This document shows, one piece after another, positions 46,984 through 56,828 of a stretch of DNA of 64,000 nucleotides. Each line of letters opens with the position of its first letter. The first letter of the stretch is position 1. The notes below the pieces were generated by a model. It was not told the origin of the DNA and made no database searches. It worked only from the letters and a program-made list of their open reading frames with translations. The DNA is from Pyrofollis japonicus. Lineage in GTDB: Archaea > Thermoproteota > Thermoprotei_A > Sulfolobales > Pyrodictiaceae. The DNA lies in NCBI RefSeq assembly GCF_033097485.1, contig NZ_AP028634.1, positions 1,941,175-2,005,174 of the forward strand. Direction: 5' to 3'. Both the position numbers and the translations under genes were made by a program.

Positions 46984-49257
46984 ATGGCTTCTCGTAATGC
47001 ATGGATAGCTACTGGAATAATCATTATATTAATCATCATAGGCGTTGCGTGGTATTACGCGTCAAAAGGCGGCGGCACGACAACTACTTCACCATCACCA
47101 ACTACAACGGTGTCTCCGTCCCCAACAACGACCTCCTCACCCACAGCGTCCCCATCTCCGACAGTAACGAGTTCTCCATCTCCTACGACAACAAAGACGA
47201 CACCAAAGACTACAACCACCACTACAACTACGAAGACAACTACAGCAAAGCCTCCTGCACAACTACCTAAAGGCGTCCACGTAATAGAGGTCAGCAAAGC
47301 TGTTGTAGTAGTAGCGCCGAAGAACGTACAAATACCTAAGATAGATACTCATGGAAAGAAGCTAATTGTAGTAAAATACGAAGTTGATGAAAAGAAGACA
47401 AAGCCGCCAGAGAAATGTGTGGCCTTTACAAGCATTAACCCAGCGTTCTACAGGAACGTCACAATAGATGCCCTAATAATGGCTGGTAGGCAGGAGACGA
47501 ACCCGGAGATAAGAGAAGCAATCTACGAGGCAGTATACAAGCTAAGCAACGAGGAAGTCCCAATACTATGGCTAGGCCAGTACGTCTTCGTGAGAACTGA
47601 GTGGAGCTGGCTACATGGGCGCTACTACAACCCAGTGCTGGCTGAGAGATTCGACCTACTATGGGAGGACTCTAATGCACCAGTAGTCGACCTCGGATTC
47701 GGCGGCTACAAGAACAACGCTTCAACATTCGTTGACGCCACTATTGGTTGGCCAGACACATTTGACCCTGCAGCAGACTACGAGACCTTCGGCTGGGCCA
47801 TCTGGCACAACATAGGTGACACCCTAGTCACTTACTGGAAGGAGGACACCAAGAACTACATACCCGATGTGGCAGTCGCATGGGTACACGATAAGAGCGG
47901 CACGACCTGGTACTTCGTCATAAGGAGCGGAATAAAGGCATACGACCCGTGGCACAACAAGGTATACGACATAAGCGCTGTAGACGTATTGTTCAGCATA
48001 TGGCGTATCGCAAGACTAGGCCTAGACCCGAGCTGGATGATAACCGAGTTCATTGATGTGAACGCGAGCAAGGTCCTAACAGAGCAGGAGCTAGACCAGC
48101 TATTAGCCCAGGGCAACCTAGTAGCGGAGTACAAGGGTAAAGTAGCTACCCCGAAGAGCCTAGACGAGCTGCTCAAGTTCTTCGGGTACAACGGCAAGAC
48201 AGCAGGAGTAGTAATGCTGAAACTATACAGGCCGTACGCTGCAATCCTAAGCATACTCGCCGACCCATTCGCATCAGTACTGCCAATGAAGTACTTCTTC
48301 GACAACGTTGACCAGCTGAAAGGCAAATACGATGAAGCACTCAAAGAGTCCGAGAACGGAAAGAATCCAGCAGCATGGGCAAAGTACGTACAGCCGGGCG
48401 AGCAGGACCCAACCCACCTCTACATCCATAAGTACCCTGTAGCAACCGGTCCATACTACGTAGCAGACTACAAGGAGGACAGCTACATAGTGCTAAAGTA
48501 CAACCCATACTACTGGAACAAGACCCTATGGAACACAAAGCCGTATGGTGAGAACGGCGTACCAAGCCACAAGATCGCCATCTACATAATAGCCAACGAC
48601 GCTGTGACAAGGATACAGCTCTACAAGAGCGGTCAAGCAGACGTTGCAGCAGTACCACTAGACAGGCTCAAGGACGTTGAGGGCTACAAGTACCCAGGCA
48701 CTAACTTCGAGATAAAGGTTGAGAAGGGCGGCCTAACACTGACAATAGTATACATAGTGCTGAATGCGCTAAAGGAGCCCTTCAACAACAAGCTGGTAAG
48801 GCAGGCACTAATGTATGCAATACCATTCGACCAGATAGCTGAGACCGTGTACAGCGGCTTCCTTGCACCTCTCTACGGCGTAATACCGGCAGGACTAATG
48901 GGCCACAACGACGACATAGTAACGAAGTACGAGTTCAACCTAGACAAGGCAATGGAGCTTATACAGAAGAGCGGTATAGACCCAACCAAGTATAGCATAG
49001 AGATATGGTACAACCAGGGCAACACGCAGCGTGAGCAAATAGCAACACTCCTGCAGCAGACGTGGGGTCAGCTAGGATTCCAGGTAAGCGTCAAGGCACT
49101 CAACTGGCCAACACTACTAAGCAAGACCGAGAAAGGTGACTTCCAGGTCTACATCATCGGCTGGGCACCAGACTACCTAGACCCCGACGACTACGCAGGC
49201 CCACTACTATGGGGCGGCACATACTTCAAGTATCTCGAGGTAACAGTGCAAGGCTAA
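46984..49257 (+). CDS. oppA: Oligopeptide-binding protein (SBP family 5)
   Basis: Extracytoplasmic peptide-binding protein, about 757 residues, larger than the usual 500-600. N-terminal membrane segment (about 5-23), then a Thr/Ser/Pro-rich stalk to about residue 90, then the SBP_bac_5 domain containing NALKEPFNNKLVRQALMYAIP and the C-terminal WAPDYLDPDDYAGPL. No lipobox Cys; anchoring is by the N-terminal helix. GGTGAG at 46971-46976 lies seven bases before ATG 46984; GTG 46972 is also open. Divergent from oppB. The Ser/Thr stalk is likely glycosylated. Confidence 0.95.
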   Translation: MASRNAWIATGIIIILIIIGVAWYYASKGGGTTTTSPSPTTTVSPSPTTTSSPTASPSPTVTSSPSPTTTKTTPKTTTTTTTTKTTTAKPPAQLPKGVHVIEVSKAVVVVAPKNVQIPKIDTHGKKLIVVKYEVDEKKTKPPEKCVAFTSINPAFYRNVTIDALIMAGRQETNPEIREAIYEAVYKLSNEEVPILWLGQYVFVRTEWSWLHGRYYNPVLAERFDLLWEDSNAPVVDLGFGGYKNNASTFVDATIGWPDTFDPAADYETFGWAIWHNIGDTLVTYWKEDTKNYIPDVAVAWVHDKSGTTWYFVIRSGIKAYDPWHNKVYDISAVDVLFSIWRIARLGLDPSWMITEFIDVNASKVLTEQELDQLLAQGNLVAEYKGKVATPKSLDELLKFFGYNGKTAGVVMLKLYRPYAAILSILADPFASVLPMKYFFDNVDQLKGKYDEALKESENGKNPAAWAKYVQPGEQDPTHLYIHKYPVATGPYYVADYKEDSYIVLKYNPYYWNKTLWNTKPYGENGVPSHKIAIYIIANDAVTRIQLYKSGQADVAAVPLDRLKDVEGYKYPGTNFEIKVEKGGLTLTIVYIVLNALKEPFNNKLVRQALMYAIPFDQIAETVYSGFLAPLYGVIPAGLMGHNDDIVTKYEFNLDKAMELIQKSGIDPTKYSIEIWYNQGNTQREQIATLLQQTWGQLGFQVSVKALNWPTLLSKTEKGDFQVYIIGWAPDYLDPDDYAGPLLWGGTYFKYLEVTVQG

Positions 49258-49287
49258 CAAGCTAACTAGAATAATGTAGCGCTCAAC

Positions 49288-49295
49288 TATCTTTT
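49288..49295 (+). terminator. T-tract after the binding-protein gene
   Basis: A run of six T bases about 33 bases after the oppA stop, typical of archaeal termination. Confidence 0.5.
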
Positions 49296-49531
49296 TTACA
49301 TTAACTCGGTCTAGTCCTAGGCTTTATTGCGGCTTTGCCGTATTCGGTTTGTTATTAGCCTTCTCTTCAACTCTATTCTTAATACTGATACCGAAAAATA
49401 CTACAATATAGTTGTTCTACGTGGCTTCCAGGAAGTGTTAAATAGCAACATCTGTATTCTTTTCCACGTGGCTCCTATGGCTAGTGTAGATGTCCGAAAA
49501 AGCATCAATCGGCGTAAAAGTTATCTTTAAG

Positions 49532-49557
49532 CTCTTGTTACTACATTTTAACAAGAG
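49532..49557 (+). promoter_or_regulatory. Inverted repeat in leader of radical SAM gene
   Basis: CTCTTGTTA (49532-49540) and TAACAAGAG (49549-49557), 9-base perfect arms and an 8-base loop, immediately downstream of a TATA-like AAG/TTTAAG stretch. Could be an operator or a 5' leader hairpin. Confidence 0.45.
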
Positions 49558-49603
49558 TAGAAGAGAAACAAGGTAGTTAAGCAGTAATGGGGGTGAGCGA
49601 CTA

Positions 49604-51205
49604 ATGAGGTACCATGAGAAGAAGACGCCGAAAAAACCCTTGCGCGTTGACTTCGTGATAAGTGTTGACCGCTGCATGATGAGTAACCATCATGGCAAGG
49701 AGTTCATAGGCTTTATGGCAACGGGTCCTGCTATTGGCGTGCCTGAGAAAGTATGGCGATGGATTGCTTGCCCCGCTATGAAAGTCGACGAACATGGTAG
49801 GCCCTGGCAGGCTCCCTATGGGCTTCGAAAGATTGAGGCTGCATTACAAGATGCGGGATTCAATGCCCACATCATAGACCCTGACTACGTAGCTTACTAT
49901 GTCACTCATGGAGCGAAGGCCCTGCTTATAGGCCACCATGATTACTTTGCATTTGGCCCGCCTAGTAACGAGTGGTGGATGGTTAGCGGACATGAGCCCA
50001 TTAACCGTAAGAGCTTCATAGACTTCATAAGCATGCCGGAAATATGGAAGGCTAAGAAAGAGTATGGCTTGCGTGTAGTTGTTGGAGGCCCGGCTGTCTG
50101 GCAATGGGAGGTATGGAGAGAAGCGCTTGAGCGATGGCCTGTTGATACGCTTGTTGACGGTGAAGCCGAGAAGATTATTGTCAAGCTTGCCGAGAAAATC
50201 GTTAACGGAGAAGAGCTTCCAAGAAAGGTTGTCGTGCCTCCACAGGAAAGCCCGAAGATAGAGGAGATACCACTAATAAAAGCGCCAAGCGTAAATGGCC
50301 TTGTAGAGATAATGAGAGGTTGTCCGCGTGGATGCAAGTTCTGCAGCGTAACCCTGCGCCCCTTACGCTTTATGCCGCTTGAGCGCATAGAGGCAGAGAT
50401 AAGGCTTAATCTCGAGAATGGTACTTGCGGCTTCATATATCATAGCGAGGACGTACTCCTCTATGGTGCTGATGTTGTAAAGCCTCGCGAGGAGCCTCTT
50501 ATAAAGCTCCATAAACTCGCGGCCAAGTATCTTGAGAAATACGAAGCCGGTTTTGCATGGAGCCACGCAAGCCTGGCTGCAGTCAAATATGCTGAAGAGC
50601 ATGGCAGAATAGTCTCTAAGATAGCTGAACTCGTACTCGACGGAGATGTAAGGAAGATCCTTGGTGTCGAAGTAGGGATCGAGACGGGATCAGTAAGGCT
50701 TGCCAAGAAGATAATGCCTGCGAAGGCAGCACCATATCCTGCCGAGAAGTGGCCCGACATAGTAGAGGATGCGTTCCGAATAATGGCTGACAATAACATC
50801 GTACCTGCAGCGACATTCATCCTAGGCCTCCCCGGTGAAACCGAGCAGGACGTCTACGAAACCATAGAGGTTATTGAACGGCTAAGGCCTTATCCGAGCC
50901 TAATAGTCCCAATGTTCTTCGTACCAATGGGGATGCTAAAGGATCTTGAAGGCTTCCGCCGAGAATACTTACGAGACTATCACATCGATGCTATGAAGGT
51001 TGCTGCAGACCACACGATAAAATGGGCTCGCTACATAATATCAAGAGGATATCTAGATAAGCCACAGTATGCTCCACTAAGGGCAGCGCTGAAGCTCTTC
51101 CTATGGTACGCAGAGAAGAAGATAAGGAAGGCATACGAGTACTACCGTAATCTCTTCAGCGTGCCGCATAGACAAGCAGCGGCTGTTGCCGAAATGCATG
51201 CCTAG
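49604..51205 (+). CDS. B12-binding-type radical SAM protein
   Basis: 533 residues. An N-terminal domain up to about 190 resembles a cobalamin-binding-like fold (GPAIG, a [10 protein letters not shown] stretch, VVVGGPAVW; no clear DxHxxG). The radical SAM core has CPRGCKFC near 230, and [14 protein letters not shown] and a C-terminal helical region. Archaeal B12-type radical SAM enzymes include the GDGT ring and tetraether enzymes; this may be such a lipid or other methylating/coupling enzyme, but I cannot assign one. GGGGGTGAG at 49589-49597 precedes ATG 49604. It overlaps the convergent gene by four bases. Confidence 0.82.
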   Translation: MRYHEKKTPKKPLRVDFVISVDRCMMSNHHGKEFIGFMATGPAIGVPEKVWRWIACPAMKVDEHGRPWQAPYGLRKIEAALQDAGFNAHIIDPDYVAYYVTHGAKALLIGHHDYFAFGPPSNEWWMVSGHEPINRKSFIDFISMPEIWKAKKEYGLRVVVGGPAVWQWEVWREALERWPVDTLVDGEAEKIIVKLAEKIVNGEELPRKVVVPPQESPKIEEIPLIKAPSVNGLVEIMRGCPRGCKFCSVTLRPLRFMPLERIEAEIRLNLENGTCGFIYHSEDVLLYGADVVKPREEPLIKLHKLAAKYLEKYEAGFAWSHASLAAVKYAEEHGRIVSKIAELVLDGDVRKILGVEVGIETGSVRLAKKIMPAKAAPYPAEKWPDIVEDAFRIMADNNIVPAATFILGLPGETEQDVYETIEVIERLRPYPSLIVPMFFVPMGMLKDLEGFRREYLRDYHIDAMKVAADHTIKWARYIISRGYLDKPQYAPLRAALKLFLWYAEKKIRKAYEYYRNLFSVPHRQAAAVAEMHA

Positions 51206-51933
51206 GCTCCGAACTTTTTAGCCAGACCTAGCTCCTCTATCTGCCTAGATGCCTCTTCCAAGTCCTTCACGGTATCAATGCTTCGCCAGTACACGTCCCG
51301 GAACCTTACACCAAGGAGTTTACGCTCTTCCGCCAGCTCAGGGAACCCCTTCCTCTCTATATCGCCCTTCTCGGGGAGGTAGTCGAATATTGTTGGCCTC
51401 ATTGCATAGACGCCTGCATTTATCCAGTACTCTAGCATGGGCTTCTCTATGAACTTTACTATGTGGTCGCTCTCGTCGACCTCGACAACGCCGTAAGGGC
51501 TACGCAAAGGCACCAGAGCAATAGCTGCCACCGCACTCTCATCGCCTCTGAGCTTCTCAAGCAAATTCTCCACGTTTAGATCTGTTATTATGTCACCATT
51601 CAGTACAAGGAAGAAGTCCTCGTTACGCAGGAGATGTTCAGCATTCTTAATCGCACCGCCTGTCCCTAAGGGCTCGTCCTCTACGACATATGCAATATTT
51701 ACGCCGAGACGTTTACCGGAGCCGAGGTGCTCTACAAGCTTCTCCCACTTATATCCAGCGGCGACTACGAATTCACGGATACCGTGGCTCCGAAGCCACA
51801 GTATTTGCCACTCTATTATCGGCCTGCCAGCGACCTCTACAAGAGGCTTAGGCTTGTCGATGGTGAGAGGCCTAAGCCTCTTGCCGAAACCGCCTGCGAG
51901 GATAAGCGCCTTGACCAAAGTATATAGCACCAT
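51202..51933 (-). CDS. NDP-sugar pyrophosphorylase (nucleotidyltransferase)
   Basis: 243 residues. N-terminal [25 protein letters not shown] is the signature of sugar-phosphate nucleotidyltransferases (RfbA/ManC group), and NGDIITD binds metal and sugar. Whether the sugar is glucose- or mannose-1-phosphate is not settled. No left-handed beta-helix domain, so it is a single-domain form. It starts at ATG 51933; TTG 51918 is another option. It is 48 bases downstream of AMP phosphorylase on the same strand. Confidence 0.88.
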   Translation of the reverse strand: MVLYTLVKALILAGGFGKRLRPLTIDKPKPLVEVAGRPIIEWQILWLRSHGIREFVVAAGYKWEKLVEHLGSGKRLGVNIAYVVEDEPLGTGGAIKNAEHLLRNEDFFLVLNGDIITDLNVENLLEKLRGDESAVAAIALVPLRSPYGVVEVDESDHIVKFIEKPMLEYWINAGVYAMRPTIFDYLPEKGDIERKGFPELAEERKLLGVRFRDVYWRSIDTVKDLEEASRQIEELGLAKKFGA

Positions 51934-51981
51934 ATGTTAAGAGAGCTGAGGCAGGTGAAAACTCTGACTCCTCTTAGGTAT

Positions 51982-53505
51982 TCAAGGTAGTACCTTTATC
52001 AACATTCCCTCTACAACGATGCCGGCATTTACTGCAAGTATTTGGAGTGCTTCTTTGAGCTTTGTTTTACTACTTGCATGAACCGTTAGGAGCGGGTCTC
52101 CTCTCGATACTCGGTATCCTACCTTCGCGTGAAGCCTTATGCCAGCCTTCTTATCCTGAGGAGCTCCTGCGGCTCGTGCAGCCATTGTTATTATGTGGTT
52201 ATCTATGTGTGTGACTGTGCCCTCAGTAGTTGCCTCTAGCGTGTATGTGTACTTGCCAAGCTCTATGTCCTCGGGCTTTATGTCAGGATCTCCTTCCTGT
52301 GCTTCAAGTATTTCGCGGAATTTCGCGTAGGCTTGTCCGGAGCGTAGAATTTCACATGCCTTCTCGAAGCCTTTTCCGGGCCCACTTACTCCGCCTATCT
52401 CTAGCAATAGGCCTGCCAAGCTACAAGCCTTGGTTACTAGGCTCGGACTACCCTCGCCCTTGATGAGGGTCTCGAGGGCCTCTTGTGCCTCAAGTGCAGG
52501 GCCTACGCTGAACCCTATCGGCTCGCCTCCATAGGTTAAAGCTATTCTTATCTTTATTCCCAGCCTGCCGGCTTGCTGCATAAACATGCTTGCCAGCTTC
52601 TCGGCCTCGGTCTCGGTTTCAACCTTTGCGCCCTTGCCGACCGGGATGTCGAGTACTAGGTTAGAGACGCTCATGGCCAGCTTCTTTGCAAGAATGCTTG
52701 CAACGAGCTGGACGGGCGGGTCGAGGCCTAGCTTTCTCTCGACTCGTACAAATATGTCATCAGCGGGTGCTAGGTTGAGGCTGCCGCCCCAAGCCAGTAC
52801 TCCGCGAACTTTTTTCGCGATGTCGCGTAGCTCGTCAGGGCTAAAGGCTACCCTTGCTAGGACCTCCATAGTGTCCGCTGTTCCTGCTGGACTCGTTATG
52901 GCTCTGCTGCTTGTCTTGGGTATTAATAGCCCCGTTGATGCAACTATTGGTACTGCAAGTAATGCTACCTTGCTGTTTCCGGGCACTCCTCCTATGCTGT
53001 GCTCGTCGAACACCGTTTCGCCGAACTCTACGACAGTCCCGGTCTCAACCATTGCTCGTATAAGGTACTCTAGTTCCTCCTCGTCCATACCTCTCATTGT
53101 TTGAGCAGAGAGGAAGGCGGCTATGCCTGCATCATCGTAGTATCCTTGCACGATGTCAGCTATTATTGCTTTTATCTCCTTGGCGCCCAGTTTTTCGCCG
53201 CGTAGACGCTTTTTCAGAAACTCGAGGCTTCCGGGCACACCTAGAGGAACTATATGGACCGTATCGCAGCCGGTGATCTTTATTCTTTCCTGGATGCCTT
53301 CGGACACGACAACTGTTCCCTGTTCAACGCTTTTCGATACTATGAGTGCAGCTCCGCAGCTGCAATCAGAGCATATGATTTGTATTCTTTCGCCAGGTAG
53401 TACTCCGAGGGATAGAGCATCTGAGGGGTTAAGCATTACGAGGTCGATGCTGCCTGCTTGTACTTCTGATGCTTTTACGCGAAAACGTCTAACAGATTCC
53501 TCCAT
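51982..53505 (-). CDS. deoA: AMP phosphorylase
   Basis: 507-residue archaeal AMP phosphorylase, which converts AMP and phosphate to adenine and ribose-1,5-bisphosphate for the RuBisCO-linked AMP pathway. An extra N-terminal domain (about 1-85) precedes the thymidine-phosphorylase-like core with DEHSIGGVPGNSK, KTSSRAITSPAGTADTME and a C-terminal domain. R15P isomerase and RuBisCO are not in the window. ATG 53505. First of a two-gene unit with the NDP-sugar enzyme. Older annotations call it thymidine phosphorylase. Confidence 0.9.
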   Translation of the reverse strand: MEESVRRFRVKASEVQAGSIDLVMLNPSDALSLGVLPGERIQIICSDCSCGAALIVSKSVEQGTVVVSEGIQERIKITGCDTVHIVPLGVPGSLEFLKKRLRGEKLGAKEIKAIIADIVQGYYDDAGIAAFLSAQTMRGMDEEELEYLIRAMVETGTVVEFGETVFDEHSIGGVPGNSKVALLAVPIVASTGLLIPKTSSRAITSPAGTADTMEVLARVAFSPDELRDIAKKVRGVLAWGGSLNLAPADDIFVRVERKLGLDPPVQLVASILAKKLAMSVSNLVLDIPVGKGAKVETETEAEKLASMFMQQAGRLGIKIRIALTYGGEPIGFSVGPALEAQEALETLIKGEGSPSLVTKACSLAGLLLEIGGVSGPGKGFEKACEILRSGQAYAKFREILEAQEGDPDIKPEDIELGKYTYTLEATTEGTVTHIDNHIITMAARAAGAPQDKKAGIRLHAKVGYRVSRGDPLLTVHASSKTKLKEALQILAVNAGIVVEGMLIKVLP

Positions 53506-53661
53506 GGCGCTACACCGCCTTATCTATGAATACATGTTGCACATATATCTATACAGTAGCGTATGCTGTGGCATCGGTAAGCAAGATGATATTATCCTAT
53601 GATTTCGTGATTTATGTTTTTCTAGTCTCAAAACACCTGCCTAAAACAGGGAGCCAATAAC

Positions 53662-54750
53662 CTAGATATCTTCCTCTCGGATTGCCTTCCGGCTAGTGAG
53701 GCCAGCCAACAATGTAACGATGATGGCAGTAACCAGTATCGCTTCCGATAGTTCGGGCTGAATTATGCCAAGCTTTAGACCGGCAAACGCTATTATCGAG
53801 GACATTGTCAGTCTTGCTGCAAACAAGTTCGCTGTACGGAGTATGCTAGTTTTAAGCGATTTGAGAAAGAGGCTTAACCCAGCATAAGTGGCAATGACTT
53901 TTGCTGGATAGCTTGAGAACAAGAGCAGCAGCAATAAGGGTACAGCTTTAACAGTATTTACAGATGCTATCTCCAAGCCCGCTGTCACGAAAAACAGCGG
54001 AGCCAAGAACCCAAACACTATCCCCTCGAGCTTCTTTACAGCCTCCTCCCTAACCCCTTTTACGGGAGAAAATGCAAGCCCCACTGCAAACGAAAACAAG
54101 ACTGCATGAATTCCAACCGCTTCGGAAAACAAGATAATTGATAGAAGAATCGATAAGACTATTCTTATCTCTGCCTCGTGCCCCATCGGAGGAATATGTT
54201 TAGCTAAGAGTCCTAAAAGCAATGGCGCAACTATAAGTGATGCTACGTAGTAATAGAGGAGATTTCCCGGTTTCAGCACAAGCACAGTAAAAACGACGAT
54301 GCTAGCAACATCAGCGATCATTGCCGCGGCGAGCAGTGTTTGACCATCCTCGGTATTAGTCCTGCCGCTCGAATAGAGAATAGCATACACTACCGCGACG
54401 CTTGTCGTCGAAACTCCTGTAGCAGCTATGAGCGATTCTCGGAGAGGATATCCTGCCAATACTAGCGCGGTAGCCGATGCTGCGAGAGGTCCAAGAAAAC
54501 TAATTAACCCTACACCTAGGCTCTTGAGAAGCCTCCTCTTAACAAGATCTGGGTCCATTTCGAGGCCAGCGAAAAACATCAGAGCCGAACTACCTATGAG
54601 TGCCAGCGTGTCTAATGCAATACTGGTAGATGCACCTAGGAGCCCAGCAATAAAGCCTAGGCTCAGCTCCAGAATTGCAGGTGCTACTTCAAGCGCCTCG
54701 GCGAGAACCGCGCTAGACAATATTATCCCAGATGCTATGCTCAGGGGCAA
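53662..54750 (-). CDS. Cation/proton antiporter (CPA2/KefB-like)
   Basis: 362 residues from TTG 54750, with about 10 hydrophobic segments and typical pieces LVLAGYPLRESLIAATGVSTTSVAVVYAI and FAAR. The reading frame stays open upstream to 54891, adding an extra hydrophobic helix (LLAAGLLFALLSLAGAYF), but no ATG/GTG/TTG lies in it; GGAGGTG at 54881-54887 sits before it. So either a rare start is used or the first helix is not made. The transported ion (Na+ or K+) is unknown. Confidence 0.82.
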   Translation of the reverse strand: MPLSIASGIILSSAVLAEALEVAPAILELSLGFIAGLLGASTSIALDTLALIGSSALMFFAGLEMDPDLVKRRLLKSLGVGLISFLGPLAASATALVLAGYPLRESLIAATGVSTTSVAVVYAILYSSGRTNTEDGQTLLAAAMIADVASIVVFTVLVLKPGNLLYYYVASLIVAPLLLGLLAKHIPPMGHEAEIRIVLSILLSIILFSEAVGIHAVLFSFAVGLAFSPVKGVREEAVKKLEGIVFGFLAPLFFVTAGLEIASVNTVKAVPLLLLLLFSSYPAKVIATYAGLSLFLKSLKTSILRTANLFAARLTMSSIIAFAGLKLGIIQPELSEAILVTAIIVTLLAGLTSRKAIREEDI

Positions 54751-55056
54751 AAGCTCTTGATGCAGATCGGAGTTTTGCGAAAAATAGGCACCCGCTAAGC
54801 TAAGGAATGCAAAAAGTAGGCCAGCGGCGAGTAAAATACTCCGAGACTCTTTATCACTACCTAAGCTGAAGACACCTCCATAAGATGTTCAACGTGGTGT
54901 TCTCTGCTAGAACTATATAAGGTCCAAGACTTGTGCGGCAAGTTGAAGGAGGCTCGGTACCGTACCCGGATTTCTAGTGTGCTTGGTAAGGGGGTATGTT
55001 AATCTTAGCTCAGACGGGTCAAAAGGATAGAGCGGCTGAGTAGAATAAGCCATACC

Positions 55057-55065
55057 TTTATATAG
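55057..55065 (+). promoter_or_regulatory. TATA box of the HTH/coiled-coil gene
   Basis: TTTATATAG; initiation is expected near 55085-55090, giving a leader of about 60 bases. Confidence 0.6.
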
Positions 55066-55134
55066 TTGTTGCACGTTATTCTAAACAATATATGGTAGGA
55101 AAGTCTCCGAGAAAACACAATACAGCTTAAACAA

Positions 55135-55143
55135 GGAGGTGAT
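55135..55143 (+). promoter_or_regulatory. Full-length Shine-Dalgarno site
   Basis: GGAGGTGAT matches the whole archaeal anti-SD (AUCACCUCC) and sits six bases before ATG 55150; unusually strong for this window and a sign of high expression. Confidence 0.8.
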
Positions 55144-55149
55144 CTGTGC

Positions 55150-55734
55150 ATGAGCACTCCGGCCGAAACTCCTCTAAAAATGAGGGAAGTCAGCATCCCG
55201 GTAGAGGTGCCGGTAAAGCCAGCCTCTAAGAGGGAAATAAAGCAGCTAGAAGCCATGCTAATAATAGGTACGCTGTTTAGACCAGATGTTCTTCAAGCAG
55301 CTCTCAGCAAGGAGGAGTTCCTTACATGGGTTGATAGCCTCGCAGTGGCTGCCGCAGCGCTTGCTATGGAGAAGGCAGGTTATACCATATCGCAGATAGC
55401 CGAGGAGCTTGGCAGAACCGAGGCAACGATAAGGAGACACCTACGCGGCGAGACTAAGGCGGGCAAGCTCGTCCGTGAGACATATGAGATGCTTGTACGC
55501 GGTGAACTAAAGATAGCAGTGCCCATAGTTAGCCCAGAAGCAGAGGAGGAGCTCAAGAAGCTCCAGGAACAGGTCAAGCAGCTCGAGGAAGAGGTTCGCA
55601 AGCTCAGGGCAGAGAACACCGAGATAAGGGAGAAGCTAAGCAAGCTCGAGACGGCAAAGAACAAGGCAGTCGAGGAGATAAGTAGGGCTATTGAGGCTCT
55701 AAACGCGGCCAAAGAAGCCCTCGAAAAAGCCTAA
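55150..55734 (+). CDS. HTH/coiled-coil protein, probably abundant
   Basis: 194 residues. A flexible Pro-rich N-terminus, a helical domain with an HTH (ISQIAEELGRTEATIRRHLRG at about 81-100), then a long coiled coil from about 138 to the end (heptads of Leu/Glu/Lys). The family looks widespread in Crenarchaeota but has no assigned function. The excellent Shine-Dalgarno and TATA box suggest high expression, so it could be a regulator or nucleoid-associated protein. Confidence 0.75.
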   Translation: MSTPAETPLKMREVSIPVEVPVKPASKREIKQLEAMLIIGTLFRPDVLQAALSKEEFLTWVDSLAVAAAALAMEKAGYTISQIAEELGRTEATIRRHLRGETKAGKLVRETYEMLVRGELKIAVPIVSPEAEEELKKLQEQVKQLEEEVRKLRAENTEIREKLSKLETAKNKAVEEISRAIEALNAAKEALEKA

Positions 55735-55770
55735 ACAGCCTCGAGGAACAAGTTGTTTTAGTCGCCAAGC

Positions 55771-56763
55771 TTATTTACAAACCCTTATTTTTGCTCCACT
55801 GTTACGCACACGTGTTACAAATCCATCCGCCTTTACGCCATAATTCTTTAGCAGCTTCATGGCTTTCTCAAGCACCTTTTCCGCCTCATCGCACCACTGT
55901 ACACCGTAGAACGTCGGGCCCCAGCTGCTCTGCCCCCAGCCAAGGGCACCCGCTCTCCTTAGCGCGCTTATCCCCGCGGCTACCTCTCCACAGCAATAAG
56001 TTGAACCCTGCGCATCACTAAACATAGTCCCCGACGCCTCGTCTAATATCGTAACTGCTTCGCCAAATGCTTCTGCATCGCCCCTAATACCGGAAATAAG
56101 CAGATCCCTCACAGCCTCAGCAAGCCTTGCTCCAAGAGCCTTCGGCAGAGGCCTTGGAGCACGGAGTATCTGCCTCTCACTCGGGCTTTCCGGGAGCCCT
56201 GTCACAGCACGAGGCGTTATCACTATGAAGCAGATCTTGGGCGAGACCTCTATCCTTGCAATAGCGCGTGGAAGATCCTCAACCCTTCTCGGGGGCTCCA
56301 CGACACCTCCTATCGCTGGGCGCCCAGAGTCAACAATGAGGCCTCCCCGCCTAAAAGACTCAATACCTATGCCTGACACAAAGCCCCGGCCAAGCCTAAG
56401 CGCAAGCTCATAGATGGATGGATACCTATCCTCTAGCAGAGAAGATGCAAGGCCGAGGGAGAGCAGTGTCTGAGTCGTAGAGCCAAAGCCAACGTGCCGC
56501 GGAATATACTCGTCAACTAGAACGCCTATGCTCTCGGCCAACATGCCTCTTGCGCGCAGAAACTCTGCCTCCTTGAGCAAGTCATGTGGAATATTGTTGG
56601 CCCCTCTCTTGCAGAGCCTTACTCGTAGCCGGGGCTTCTCTATAGCAACCCCAACACTGCCATACGCAGTGCCGGTACGGGGATTATACGAGTTGTAGAA
56701 GCCTAGGTGAAGCCTTGCAGCAGTCACTACCTCTACACAGTCCCAGGCATGGTTCACGGCCAT
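55771..56763 (-). CDS. beta-RFA-P synthase homologue (GHMP kinase superfamily)
   Basis: 330 residues. HVGFGSTTQTLLSLGLASSLL is the GHMP glycine-rich region. The first committed step of the methanopterin-type cofactor pathway joins 4-hydroxybenzoate and PRPP to give beta-ribofuranosylhydroxybenzene/aminobenzene 5'-phosphate; homologues occur in many crenarchaea, where a modified folate cofactor is made. The C-terminus includes conserved GQSSWGPTFYG. ATG 56763; divergent from the DUF234 ATPase gene, sharing a 119-base gap. Confidence 0.85.
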   Translation of the reverse strand: MAVNHAWDCVEVVTAARLHLGFYNSYNPRTGTAYGSVGVAIEKPRLRVRLCKRGANNIPHDLLKEAEFLRARGMLAESIGVLVDEYIPRHVGFGSTTQTLLSLGLASSLLEDRYPSIYELALRLGRGFVSGIGIESFRRGGLIVDSGRPAIGGVVEPPRRVEDLPRAIARIEVSPKICFIVITPRAVTGLPESPSERQILRAPRPLPKALGARLAEAVRDLLISGIRGDAEAFGEAVTILDEASGTMFSDAQGSTYCCGEVAAGISALRRAGALGWGQSSWGPTFYGVQWCDEAEKVLEKAMKLLKNYGVKADGFVTRVRNSGAKIRVCK

Positions 56764-56828
56764 ACCTCCGTGTCTAAGAAAGCATTCTTCGCCTCTAAAG
56801 AGTCAACCATGTATCCTTTTTTGAAGCA

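Larger units (their letters stand above)
49258..49603 (+). other. 346-base intergenic stretch
   Basis: Contains the T-run near 49290, a TATA-like TTATCTTTAAG at about 49521-49531, the 9-base inverted repeat at 49532-49557, and a direct repeat of ACGTGGCTYC near 49418 and 49464. No open frame with family similarity. Confidence 0.6.
54751..55149. other. 399-base intergenic region
   Basis: Left half holds the open upstream extension of the antiporter and a CTATATAAGG box (54913-54922) that reads as a TATA box on either strand. Right half carries the promoter and leader of the 55150 gene. A GGTACC-centred repeat (CGGTACCGTACCCG) lies at 54956-54969. No RNA gene is recognised. Confidence 0.5.

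Noticed and set aside
47001..47297. Open frames in alternative phases over the Thr/Ser/Pro stalk of the binding protein
   Set aside because: Repetitive composition only; the in-frame stalk is well explained.
54956..54969. GGTACC repeat as a transposon end or attachment site
   Set aside because: No target duplication, partner repeat or tRNA gene nearby.
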